From contig VEMY01000026.1 of assembly GCA_009711825.1 (NCBI GenBank), positions 1 to 64,000 of the forward strand: 64,000 bases of DNA, given 5' to 3'. The notes below the pieces were generated by a model, which did not search any database, was not told the origin of the DNA, and saw only the letters and a program-made list of their open reading frames with translations. Origin of the DNA: Bacillota bacterium. GTDB taxonomy: Bacteria; Bacillota; Proteinivoracia; UBA4975; VEMY01. The position numbers and the translations under genes are program-made. Of this stretch, positions 1-7,793 are shown one piece after another; position 1 is the stretch's first letter; the number at the start of each line of letters is the position of its first letter.

Positions 1-21
1 ACCCCTTATGCACCGATTATG

Positions 22-43
22 TAGGAATAGCTCGATATTCCTA
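22..43. repeat. 8-bp inverted repeat upstream of the truncated sigma gene
   Basis: TAGGAATA and TATTCCTA form a perfect inverted repeat separated by GCTCGA. It lies where the missing N-terminal half of the ECF sigma factor should be encoded. It could be a remnant of a mobile-element end or rearrangement junction, but only 21 bases are visible to its left, so the identity cannot be settled here. Confidence 0.35.
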
Positions 44-83
44 GGTATTACTTCAATTTCCGGGGTGCAAAATCCTGCCGTTA

Positions 84-470
84 ATGGAAGAAATTATAAG
101 GGAAAAGGGACTTTCTGCAGTGGAATCATCCATAGGCAAGCTGAAAAATCCAGAGTATTTTAACACCTGGTTCACACGAATTGTCATTAACTGCTCTATA
201 AACCAATTAAACAAAATGAAAAAGGTCGTGCCCCTTGTGGATGATGACTTTGCTGTTGCCGCTAGTACCGGAATCAGCAAGGAGGAATCAGTGGACTTAT
301 ACTCCGCCATTGACAAACTGAAACCGGAAGAAAAGACCATCGTAATCTTGATGTATATAGAAGGGTTTACGCTTAAAGAAATTGCGTCGATGTTGAATAT
401 TCCTTTAGGGACAGTTAAGACACGGTTGAATCGGGCCTTGAAAACATTGCGTGTAAAATTGGAGGTGTAA
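84..470 (+). pseudogene. ECF-type RNA polymerase sigma factor, N-terminally truncated
   Basis: The 128-residue product keeps the end of sigma region 2 (LKNPEYFNTWFTRI, about residues 22-35) and a complete region 4 helix-turn-helix (about residues 73-122, with FTLKEIASMLNIPLGTVKTR), the part that binds the -35 element. Family members are usually about 160-190 residues; here the first 40-50 residues, which contact core RNA polymerase and the -10 element, are absent. An in-frame TAG at 42-44 closes the frame upstream and the preceding bases show no sigma homology. There is no convincing ribosome binding site before ATG 84. I infer a broken gene, although the intact C-terminal frame and the closely linked downstream partner leave open a recent event. 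It sits 3 bases before its probable anti-sigma gene. Confidence 0.7.
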
Positions 471-473
471 AAA

Positions 474-1364
474 ATGGATCCGAAAATTAATATACCCCAC
501 GAAGAGTTAGACCAGGTTATCCAAAAATCAATTACCAGGGGGAGACTGAAGATGAAGACCAAAAAGAAGAAGTTTACAGTGCTCAAGGCAGTTGCCTGTG
601 CCGGCCTCGTACTCGTCGGCTCATTGGTGGCCAGCGTCAATGCAGTGCCGGCCTTCGCCGACGCATTAAAGGAAATTCCGGGAATGTCGGGTATTGTAAG
701 GATTATTGAGTTTGACCGCGGTGTCGGGGTCGGCGGCAAGGTAACAGACGGGCAGGAGCTGGGCGATATTGTTTGGGCCAGAGAGGGCGACCGGGAATCA
801 GTGACCTTAAAATTATTTACCGAGGACGGTGTCGCTCCCGCGCCCGGGTACTTTGAAATTGTCGAGGAGCAGTATCCCAATCGTTTGGTAATTTCCATCA
901 ACGGAGTGCGCCGAGTCTCTGTGCCTGATTGGGCAGCGCCTGAAAACAGCTTGCTACTCACTGACATGTATCGCATGGTAACACTGGATGATTCAATGCA
1001 GCGGATAGTTTTGTCCTTCGCAACCCCGGTTGACTATACAGTCGCAGAGACAGAAAACGGTGGCATTTATATCGCTTTCGAGGAAAAACAAACTGATTCT
1101 TTGGCCCCGGTATATTCCGTACGAACCGCGTCCGAGGCCGCCTTGGAGCCAATCGCAGTCATAGAAGAAATTTTGCTGTGGGAACATGGTGTTGAGACAG
1201 CAAGATTGATTCATGATGCAAAAGGCGATGCTTTTGTTGAAGTAGGTTACTTTGAAACTGAGGCAGAAGCTCAGGCAATGAAAGTGGAATTTGAAGAGAA
1301 TTTAGGTAGGTCGCTGTTCATCGAGGAAAGAGGGGAATCGGATATTCCTGCCAACCTCAAATAA
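474..1364 (+). CDS. Membrane-anchored anti-sigma-like protein (DUF4179-type N-terminus)
   Basis: Predicted partner of the upstream ECF sigma factor. Residues 1-36 are a charged cytoplasmic segment ending in a Lys-rich stretch, followed by one membrane helix (about 37-62) and then a motif of the type FADALKEIPGMSGIVRI seen at the start of the extracytoplasmic part of DUF4179 anti-sigma proteins. Residues 100-210 look like a beta-rich AMIN-like domain, and the last 45 residues (VEVGYFETEAEAQAM...) resemble a SPOR-type fold, which would suggest cell-wall sensing. The domain assignments after the membrane helix are inference. The start ATG at 474 follows the sigma stop by 3 bases with GGAGG at 461-465, so the two are cotranscribed. 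With its sigma factor truncated, its present function is uncertain. Confidence 0.6.
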   Translation: MDPKINIPHEELDQVIQKSITRGRLKMKTKKKKFTVLKAVACAGLVLVGSLVASVNAVPAFADALKEIPGMSGIVRIIEFDRGVGVGGKVTDGQELGDIVWAREGDRESVTLKLFTEDGVAPAPGYFEIVEEQYPNRLVISINGVRRVSVPDWAAPENSLLLTDMYRMVTLDDSMQRIVLSFATPVDYTVAETENGGIYIAFEEKQTDSLAPVYSVRTASEAALEPIAVIEEILLWEHGVETARLIHDAKGDAFVEVGYFETEAEAQAMKVEFEENLGRSLFIEERGESDIPANLK

Positions 1365-1371
1365 ACAAACG

Positions 1372-1400
1372 CCGGACAAGGGACCTGTCCCCTTGTCCGG
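1372..1400. repeat. REP-like palindrome or terminator hairpin
   Basis: An 11-bp perfect stem (CCGGACAAGGG with CCCTTGTCCGG) closes a 7-base loop directly after the anti-sigma-like gene. There is no U-rich tract after it (AAAAGTTTAA follows), so it is a poor intrinsic terminator. GGGAC-rich palindromes of this style occur as dispersed repeats in many Firmicutes, but no second copy was noticed in this window. Confidence 0.5.
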
Positions 1401-1471
1401 AAAAGTTTAACAAGTTGGCAGGATTTTTTTCCCAGGTATAGAACTCCTTCTAATGATAGGAGGGTACACTT

Positions 1472-2569
1472 ATGTACAGATTTGTTTTTGTGTCTGTTTG
1501 CATATTAGTTTTGGCCAGTGGTTGCACGGTTACGGATCCCTTCGCCGATGTTGACCCACAGATTAAAATCGATTTAAGTGAATTCTTACATACAGTCGCT
1601 TTTGGCTGGGAGGGTAGTTTGTCTGTTGCTGACAGCCCTGGTTTACACTATGTTGGCGAGGTAACGGGCTCGGTTTCCGGTGCTTCGGAGGTGAGGGCAT
1701 ACAGCTATATTGACTCTGAACCGACTGAAATTGACAGTGTTGAACCGGGTCCCGGCGGCAACTGGGAGCTTACGGTTTTATACGGTCCGAAGATTGTCCT
1801 GGCCTGGCAGGATGAAGAAATGGTAGGGCAATGGCTGGAGCCACGGACTTTTGTGAATTATCCCTGGCTGGAAAGTGAACCCGGCGCCGATTATTATTTA
1901 GTTGATCCACTGGATACGGCCTTGGTTGCCCTGGCGCTGTATATGAATGACCAACTCCAGGACGCGGCTGATGTGCTTGCGCCATTGCAGGCGGTGCATC
2001 AGGAGTTTTCGGGTCTGCCGGAGAGTGTGGATGTGTTTGGCCGCGCGGACGCCGATGCGGCAATATCTATTGAGGCCACTGCCTGGGCGGGTTATGTAGC
2101 GGCGCTTTTGGCGAAGGCCAGTGATCAGGCAGTACTTTGGGCTGAGGCGGAAGCTTATGCTGGTTACCTGGAGCAGTTGCAGTATGTTCCCAACGATCCC
2201 CGGCAGCAGCTTCCCGGCATGCTGTTGTTTGAAATTTTGACAAGTCATAACAATGAATATCAGGCATTGGCCACGGCCTGGGAAGTACAGGCCGGAGATC
2301 AATATGACCCGTATGCTGGATTGGCAATGGCCTTGAGTGGCGAAAGGGTATCCCAATTTGTTGATACCGATTTTGCGCCCCAGACGGAAGCGGAAAAGTG
2401 GCTGCATTTTAATGTTTTGGCTGCAGCCGGCGAAACCCCGCCGGATTTAGAAGCCGAGCTGGATGCGCTTACAGGGCAGCCGGTTGGCAGCGCGCTTATG
2501 GCAGATAACGAGCCATGTATAGCTGCTTCGGCATGGATGTCGATTGCGCTTTCGGGAAATTTCCGCTGA
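1472..2569 (+). CDS. Lipoprotein of unknown function, helix-rich
   Basis: I do not recognise a family. The N-terminus is a clear lipoprotein signal: short basic start, hydrophobic core and lipobox LASGC at residues 14-18, so the mature protein would be anchored to the outer face of the membrane by Cys18. Residues 30-135 look beta-rich. From about 145 to the end the protein is Ala/Leu-rich with regularly spaced helices, reminiscent of an alpha/alpha toroid or TPR-like solenoid; no catalytic motif is evident. The start ATG has GATAGGAGGG 7-16 bases before it. It may belong with the sigma/anti-sigma pair upstream, but a 107-base gap with a hairpin separates them. The stop at 2567-2569 is 3 bases before the tRNA promoter. 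Confidence 0.7.
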   Translation: MYRFVFVSVCILVLASGCTVTDPFADVDPQIKIDLSEFLHTVAFGWEGSLSVADSPGLHYVGEVTGSVSGASEVRAYSYIDSEPTEIDSVEPGPGGNWELTVLYGPKIVLAWQDEEMVGQWLEPRTFVNYPWLESEPGADYYLVDPLDTALVALALYMNDQLQDAADVLAPLQAVHQEFSGLPESVDVFGRADADAAISIEATAWAGYVAALLAKASDQAVLWAEAEAYAGYLEQLQYVPNDPRQQLPGMLLFEILTSHNNEYQALATAWEVQAGDQYDPYAGLAMALSGERVSQFVDTDFAPQTEAEKWLHFNVLAAAGETPPDLEAELDALTGQPVGSALMADNEPCIAASAWMSIALSGNFR

Positions 2570-2572
2570 CGC

Positions 2573-2601
2573 TTGACAAGCGACTCTGAGTATTTTATAC
2601 T
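2573..2601 (+). promoter_or_regulatory. Sigma-A promoter of tRNA-Gly
   Basis: TTGACA at 2573-2578 and TATACT at 2596-2601 with a 17-base spacer form a near-consensus housekeeping promoter. Transcription should start near 2608, six bases before the mature tRNA 5' end. Confidence 0.85.
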
Positions 2602-2613
2602 ATCACTTGTGAT

Positions 2614-2688
2614 GCGGAAGTGGCTCAGTGGTAGAGCATCGCCTTGCCAAGGCGAGGGTCGCGGGTTCAAATCCCGTCTTCCGCTCCA
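2614..2688 (+). tRNA. tRNA-Gly(GCC)
   Basis: A 75-base cloverleaf: acceptor strands GCGGAAG and CTTCCGC, discriminator T, encoded CCA at 2686-2688. The D-arm is GCTCAGTGGTAGAGC. The anticodon stem is TCGCC/GGCGA with loop TTGCCAA, giving anticodon GCC. The T-arm is GCGGG TTCAAAT CCCGT. It reads GGC and GGU glycine codons. It has its own strong promoter and terminator, so it is a monocistronic unit. Confidence 0.97.
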
Positions 2689-2700
2689 TTCATATGTAAA

Positions 2701-2726
2701 AAACGCTCTTTTTAGGGCGTTTTTTT
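2701..2726 (+). terminator. Intrinsic terminator of tRNA-Gly
   Basis: ACGCTC pairs with GGGCGT (one G-U pair) around a TTTTTA loop and is followed by a run of T, 12 bases after the CCA end. Confidence 0.85.
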
Positions 2727-2737
2727 GGTATCCTTAC

Positions 2738-2765
2738 TTGTCCTACCTGAATCATATGATATAAT
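2738..2765 (+). promoter_or_regulatory. Probable promoter of tig-clpP-clpX
   Basis: TTGTCC at 2738-2743 and TATAAT at 2760-2765 are separated by 16 bases. A second TATAAT at 2765-2770 overlaps but would need a 21-base spacer. Confidence 0.6.
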
Positions 2766-2803
2766 ATAATGGTTATCTTTTTGGAGCATAAGGAGGTACT
2801 TCG

Positions 2804-4090
2804 TTGAAGACAGAAATAGTTAATAGGGAAGGCAATACCGTTACACTCAAGGTTGAACTCGGTCCTGATGTTGTGGCAAAAGCCATTGACAGGGCATATG
2901 TTATTATCCGTAAAGACATCTCCCTGCCGGGTTTCCGTAAGGGCAGAGTCCCCAGAAACATAATTGAGAAACGGTTTGGGGTGGAAGTGTTTTACGAAGA
3001 AGCAGCCAACATTCTATTACAAGAATCGTATCCGGGCGCAATTGATGAAGCGCAGCTGGATCCGGTAGACAAGCCGGAGATTGATGTCGAAGAACTTGGC
3101 ATTGATAAGCCGTTTGTTTATACAGCTAAAGTTACTGTGAAGCCGGAAGCAAAGCTGGGCGAATACAAAGGGCTTGGCATCGCCCGGGATGAAGTGTCCA
3201 TCAGCGACGAAGATGTCGCTGAGCAGCTTTCCGGGCTTCAAAAGCAAAAGGGGCAAATGGTTGCCTTGCCGGAAGGCGAAGCTGCACAGAAGGAAGACCA
3301 GGTAATTATTGATTTTGTTGGCCGTTTGGATGGTGAAGAATTTGAAGGCGGCTCCGCCACCAACCATCCCCTGGTTCTGGGCTCAAACCAATTTATTCCT
3401 GGCTTTGAAGATCAATTACTGGGCAAAAAAGCCGGTGAGCATGTAGTTGTCAAGGTGACAATGCCGGAAGAGTACCATGCCGAGCATTTGGCCGGCAAGG
3501 ATGTGGAGTTTGCTGTCGACATCAAAGAGATAAAGCGTCAGGAGCTGCCGGAACTTGATGACGAATTTGCCAAGGATGTCAGTGAGTTTGAAACTCTTGA
3601 GGCCTTTAAGGCAAATATGCGCGAAGAAATGGAAAAAAGAGCTTTGGATGAAGCCGAACAAAAACAGCGTCAGGAGATATTGACCGCCGTTGCTGATAAT
3701 TCTGAAGTTGACATTCCCGACGTAATGATTGAAAATGAATTAGAGGCATTAATCCGTCAGACTGAAACACGTTTCGCTCAACAGGGCTTTAAATTTGAAG
3801 ATTTTCTCCAGTATAGCGGAAAAGATTTGGAGCAATATAAACAGGAGTTGCGTCCAAATGCCGAGAAAAATGTGAAGACCGAGTTGGTTCTTGACGCGTT
3901 GGTGAAAGCGGAATCGCTTTCTGTCAGCGAAGAAGAACTGGATCAGGAATTGGAGAAAATGGCAGAGGCATACTCCCGGAACAAAGAAGAGCTTAAGACC
4001 ATTCTAGAATCCGGGGGGCAGATGGCAGGCATTGAGCAGGTGCTCCTGCATAAAAAAGCACTTGATTATTTAGTTGAGGTTAACAGTTAG
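2804..4090 (+). CDS. tig: Trigger factor, ribosome-associated chaperone and prolyl isomerase
   Basis: Binds the ribosome near the exit tunnel and shields nascent chains. The N-terminal domain carries the ribosome-docking signature GFRKGRVP (residues 44-51). The FKBP-type isomerase domain spans about residues 150-245 (EEFEGGSATNHPLVLGSN..., FIPGFEDQLLGK). The C-terminal helical chaperone arms fill about 250-428. The 428-residue length is normal. The start is TTG, fixed by AGGAGG at 2791-2796 seven bases upstream. It is followed 14 bases later by clpP, the usual Firmicutes order that links folding of new chains with their degradation. Confidence 0.97.
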   Translation: MKTEIVNREGNTVTLKVELGPDVVAKAIDRAYVIIRKDISLPGFRKGRVPRNIIEKRFGVEVFYEEAANILLQESYPGAIDEAQLDPVDKPEIDVEELGIDKPFVYTAKVTVKPEAKLGEYKGLGIARDEVSISDEDVAEQLSGLQKQKGQMVALPEGEAAQKEDQVIIDFVGRLDGEEFEGGSATNHPLVLGSNQFIPGFEDQLLGKKAGEHVVVKVTMPEEYHAEHLAGKDVEFAVDIKEIKRQELPELDDEFAKDVSEFETLEAFKANMREEMEKRALDEAEQKQRQEILTAVADNSEVDIPDVMIENELEALIRQTETRFAQQGFKFEDFLQYSGKDLEQYKQELRPNAEKNVKTELVLDALVKAESLSVSEEELDQELEKMAEAYSRNKEELKTILESGGQMAGIEQVLLHKKALDYLVEVNS

Positions 4091-4104
4091 GAGGGTGAAC
4101 GAAT

Positions 4105-4698
4105 ATGACCCTGATTCCCATTGTTGTTGAGCAGACCAACCGTGGAGAGCGTTCCTATGACATCTATTCACGGCTGCTCAAAGACCGTATTATCTTCCTT
4201 GGTACTGCAGTGGACGACAATGTCGCCAATGCGGTAATCGCCCAGATGCTGTTTTTGGAGGCGGATGACCCCGATAAAGACATCTTTCTCTATATTAACA
4301 GCCCCGGCGGCTCGATTACTGCCGGGATGGCCATCTATGATACCATGCAGTACATTCGCCCTGATGTCACTACGATATGTATGGGCATGGCCGCTAGCAT
4401 GGGTGCGTTCCTTTTGGCTGCCGGAGCCAAGGGCAAGCGTTTCTGTTTGCCCAACAGCGAGGTAATGATTCACCAGCCCTGGGGTGGCACCCAAGGCCAG
4501 GCTACTGACATTGAAATTCATGCTCAGCGCTTGCTGCGCATGAAGCGTCGGCTCAATGAAATCCTTAGTGAACGCACTGGCAAACCGCTGGAGGAAATTC
4601 AGCGGGATGTTGAGCGTGACAAGTTTATGACTGCTGTTGAAGCCAGGGAATATGGTATTGTCGACTCGATTATGGAACGCAACACAACAACTGGCTAA
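4105..4698 (+). CDS. clpP: ATP-dependent Clp protease proteolytic subunit
   Basis: Serine peptidase that forms the tetradecameric Clp chamber. The catalytic triad is visible: Ser98 in GMAASMG, His123 in MIHQP and Asp172 in ERDKF. The 197-residue length is standard, and the N-terminus begins with the [11 protein letters not shown] pattern in which the first residues are usually removed by self-cleavage. AGGAGGGTGA precedes ATG 4105. It lies between tig and clpX, and its ATPase partner begins 18 bases downstream, so the two are expected to be made together. Confidence 0.98.
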   Translation: MTLIPIVVEQTNRGERSYDIYSRLLKDRIIFLGTAVDDNVANAVIAQMLFLEADDPDKDIFLYINSPGGSITAGMAIYDTMQYIRPDVTTICMGMAASMGAFLLAAGAKGKRFCLPNSEVMIHQPWGGTQGQATDIEIHAQRLLRMKRRLNEILSERTGKPLEEIQRDVERDKFMTAVEAREYGIVDSIMERNTTTG

Positions 4699-4716
4699 GA
4701 ATAGCGAGGTGAAACC

Positions 4717-5979
4717 ATGAAGTATGGTGAAGACAAAGGGCATTTGAAATGTTCCTTTTGCGGCAAGCCCCAGGAACAGGTTCGTAAGCTGGTGGCCGGT
4801 CCGGGAGTATACATCTGTGATGAATGCATTGAATTGTGCACAGAGATAATTGAAGAGGAGTTCAGTGAGTCCACGGAATTAAATCTCGAGGATATTCCCA
4901 AGCCCCAGGAGATCAAAGGTATTTTGGACCAATATGTTATTGGCCAGGAAGATGCCAAGCGAACCCTGTCAGTTGCCGTGTACAATCACTACAAACGGAT
5001 TCGCGCCGAGGTGGGCAGCGATGATGTTGAATTGCAAAAGAGCAATATCCTACTCTTAGGACCTACAGGGGTAGGTAAAACCCTGTTAGCCCAGACTTTG
5101 GCCAAGATACTCAATGTGCCCTTTGCAATTGCAGACGCCACTTCCTTGACCGAGGCCGGTTACGTTGGCGAAGATGTGGAAAACATCCTGTTGAAATTGA
5201 TTCAGGCTGCCGATTATGATGTGGAGAAGGCGGAAAAAGGGATAATCTATATCGATGAAATCGACAAGATTGCCCGAAAGTCTGAAAATCCTTCTATCAC
5301 CCGGGATGTATCGGGCGAAGGCGTTCAACAGGCGCTCTTGAAGATACTTGAAGGTACGGTTGCCAGCGTTCCACCCCAGGGTGGCCGCAAGCATCCTCAC
5401 CAGGAGTTTATTCAGATTGACACCACCAATGTGCTGTTTATTTGCGGCGGCGCCTTTGACGGCGTGGATAAGATTATCCAGAACCGGATTGGCAAGAAAA
5501 TTATTGGCTTTGGCGCCGAAGGCACAAAAAAACAGGATTCCAACATTGGCGAATTGTTGCGCCAGGTACAGCCCAGCGATTTGGTTAAGTTTGGGTTGAT
5601 TCCTGAGTTTGTTGGCCGGGTGCCGATTGTCGCTTCTTTGGATGCCTTGGATGAAGAGGCTTTGATTCAAATTCTTACCGAACCGCGCAATGCTCTGGTC
5701 AAACAGTATAAAAAGATGTTCAGTCTCGACAATGTGGTCCTGGAATTTAAACAAGATGCACTGGAGCTGGTCGCTCAAGAGGCAATTCAGCGGAACACCG
5801 GCGCCAGGGGTTTGCGCTCGATAATGGAGAAAGTTATGCTGGATATCATGTTTGAAATTCCGGCCCGCACCGATTTGGAGAAATGTATCATCACAAAAGA
5901 AGTGATTGCCAATAAGGAAGAGCCGCTGTATGTTTCCACCGAGAAACGCTCTTCAAAAAAAAGAAATGTCACAGCTTAA
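4717..5979 (+). CDS. clpX: ClpX, ATPase subunit of the Clp protease
   Basis: AAA+ unfoldase that recognises substrates and feeds them into ClpP. The N-terminal zinc-binding domain has Cys pairs CSFC (residues 10-13) and CDEC (about 35-38). Walker A is GPTGVGKT at 115-122 and Walker B is [21 protein letters not shown] segment and the [10 protein letters not shown] loop that contacts ClpP follow. The 420-residue length is normal. GCGAGGTGA precedes ATG 4717. An intrinsic terminator follows directly, closing the tig-clpP-clpX unit. Confidence 0.98.
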   Translation: MKYGEDKGHLKCSFCGKPQEQVRKLVAGPGVYICDECIELCTEIIEEEFSESTELNLEDIPKPQEIKGILDQYVIGQEDAKRTLSVAVYNHYKRIRAEVGSDDVELQKSNILLLGPTGVGKTLLAQTLAKILNVPFAIADATSLTEAGYVGEDVENILLKLIQAADYDVEKAEKGIIYIDEIDKIARKSENPSITRDVSGEGVQQALLKILEGTVASVPPQGGRKHPHQEFIQIDTTNVLFICGGAFDGVDKIIQNRIGKKIIGFGAEGTKKQDSNIGELLRQVQPSDLVKFGLIPEFVGRVPIVASLDALDEEALIQILTEPRNALVKQYKKMFSLDNVVLEFKQDALELVAQEAIQRNTGARGLRSIMEKVMLDIMFEIPARTDLEKCIITKEVIANKEEPLYVSTEKRSSKKRNVTA

Positions 5980-5984
5980 AAATG

Positions 5985-6011
5985 GCGGGAGCATGTTTTG
6001 CTCCCGCTTTT
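5985..6011 (+). terminator. Intrinsic terminator after clpX
   Basis: GCGGGAGCA and TGCTCCCGC form a 9-bp perfect stem with a short T-rich loop and a TTTT tail, 5 bases after the clpX stop codon. Confidence 0.85.
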
Positions 6012-6077
6012 GTATTGGATAGATTGGCAGTCCCTTGCTAATAATAAGTTCGACACATTAGTAAGGGGGAGATATCT

Positions 6078-7766
6078 ATGGGTGAGCTGGCCGGTCTATT
6101 TACAGTTGTCCAGCTTTTCTTTGCAGTGGTTATCGGTCTATATTTCTGGAACCTTTTGCGTAATCAGCAGTCAAATAAGGTTGCAGTTGACAGGGATTCA
6201 AAGAAGGAAATGGATAAACTCAATCAATTACGGAGCATACGCCTCACAGAACCGTTGTCGGAAAAAACCCGTCCCACCCGGTTTGATGAAATCATAGGGC
6301 AGGCAGACGGTTTAAAGGGATTGCGGGCGGCGTTATGTGGTTCTAATCCTCAACATATCATTGTTTATGGCCCGCCCGGTGTCGGCAAAACTGCCGCTGC
6401 CCGCTTAGTTTTGGAAGAGGCCAAGAACAATCCGCATTCACCGTTTAACACCAGTTCCAAATTTGTGGAACTTGACGCCACCACTGCCCGTTTTGATGAA
6501 CGGGGAATTGCTGATCCGCTGATTGGCTCGGTTCACGATCCGATTTATCAGGGGGCGGGCCCGATGGGGGTTGCGGGGATTCCCCAACCGAAACCGGGGG
6601 CGGTTACCAAAGCCCATGGCGGGGTGTTATTCATCGATGAGATTGGTGAGTTGCACCCCGTTCAAATGAATAAATTGTTGAAGGTTCTTGAGGACCGCAA
6701 AGTATTTCTGGAAAGTGCCTATTACAACAACGAAGACAGCAATATTCCCAAACACATACACGAAATCTTTACCAACGGGCTTCCCGCCGATTTCAGATTG
6801 ATTGGCGCCACAACCAGAATGCCGGACGAAATACCGCCGGCGATTCGCTCCCGCTGCGTAGAGATATATTTCCGTTCGTTATTGCCCAAGGAAATCGGTA
6901 TTATCGCCCGCAATGCGGCAAATAAAATTGAGATGCCTTTAAAAGAAGAGGCTTTGAAGGTAGTTTGCGAGTATGCTACCAATGGCCGGGAAGCAGTGAA
7001 TATTGTCCAGGTGGCCGCCGGTGTTGCTATAAACGAAGAACGGGAGCAGATTGAAGCCGCCGATATTGAATGGGTGGTCAACAGCAGCCAGATTCCTCCC
7101 CGGCCCAAATCGGTTGTGCCCCAGCGTTCCCGGGTTGGCACAGTTACCGGACTGGCAGTGTATGGTCCAAACATGGGTGCATTGTTGGAAATCGAGGCCA
7201 ATGCTTACCCAACCACTGCGGGGACGGGAAAACTCATCGTTACAGGCGCGGTTGATGAGGAAGAGTTGGGGCGACCCGGCAAAACTGTGCGGCGAAAGAG
7301 CATGGCTCGGGGTTCGGTGGAAAATGTTCTCACTGTGCTCCGGAGAATTATGAGTGAGGACCCCCGGGATTACGATATCCATGTTAATTTCCCGGGCGGG
7401 GTCCCGATTGACGGACCATCGGCAGGGGTGGCGATTGCGACAGCTGTTTACTCAGCGATTAAGGAACAAAAAGTGGATCATTATTGTGCTATGACTGGAG
7501 AGGTTTCGATTCATGGGACCGTCAAACCGGTGGGCGGGATAGTTCCCAAGATAGAAGCTGCACGCCTAGCCGGGGTCAAGCGGGTGTTTATTCCCCGGGA
7601 AAATTATTTGCATTTGTTCAATACCGGGCTTGAAATTGAAGTAGTTCCGGTGGATAATCTCCAGGAAATTCTCGCAGCAGCCTTTGAAACTGAAGGTTGT
7701 TACGAAGAAGGAAAAGTGGTGGCAAGCGCCCAAATGGTTCAAGGGTTGTCCCACTGCCAAAATTAG
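6078..7766 (+). CDS. lonB: LonB, membrane-anchored ATP-dependent protease
   Basis: Lon-family protease that in Bacillus acts in the forespore. Residues 8-28 form one membrane anchor. The AAA+ module follows with Walker A GPPGVGKT (about residues 94-101) and Walker B GVLFIDEIGE. The C-terminal Lon protease domain has the catalytic dyad Ser448 (DGPSAGV) and Lys491 (GGIVPKIEAA), 43 residues apart as expected. The long N-terminal substrate domain of classical Lon is absent, which defines LonB. AAGGGGGA lies about 8 bases before ATG 6078. It is followed by lon, matching the Bacillus order clpX-lonB-lonA-ysxC. Confidence 0.95.
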   Translation: MGELAGLFTVVQLFFAVVIGLYFWNLLRNQQSNKVAVDRDSKKEMDKLNQLRSIRLTEPLSEKTRPTRFDEIIGQADGLKGLRAALCGSNPQHIIVYGPPGVGKTAAARLVLEEAKNNPHSPFNTSSKFVELDATTARFDERGIADPLIGSVHDPIYQGAGPMGVAGIPQPKPGAVTKAHGGVLFIDEIGELHPVQMNKLLKVLEDRKVFLESAYYNNEDSNIPKHIHEIFTNGLPADFRLIGATTRMPDEIPPAIRSRCVEIYFRSLLPKEIGIIARNAANKIEMPLKEEALKVVCEYATNGREAVNIVQVAAGVAINEEREQIEAADIEWVVNSSQIPPRPKSVVPQRSRVGTVTGLAVYGPNMGALLEIEANAYPTTAGTGKLIVTGAVDEEELGRPGKTVRRKSMARGSVENVLTVLRRIMSEDPRDYDIHVNFPGGVPIDGPSAGVAIATAVYSAIKEQKVDHYCAMTGEVSIHGTVKPVGGIVPKIEAARLAGVKRVFIPRENYLHLFNTGLEIEVVPVDNLQEILAAAFETEGCYEEGKVVASAQMVQGLSHCQN

Positions 7767-7793
7767 GGTAATATTTTTGCAGGAGGTGTACGA

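Noticed and set aside
53-976. Long minus-strand open frame opposite the sigma and anti-sigma genes
   Set aside because: It has no ribosome binding site and no family motifs, and it mirrors two genes with clear homology on the + strand.
1372-1400. Intrinsic terminator after the anti-sigma-like gene
   Set aside because: The stem is strong but AAAAGTTTAA follows rather than a T-run, so it is listed as a palindrome.
5086-5778. 230-codon minus-strand open frame inside clpX
   Set aside because: It is the antisense shadow of a highly conserved gene; composition and motifs belong to clpX.
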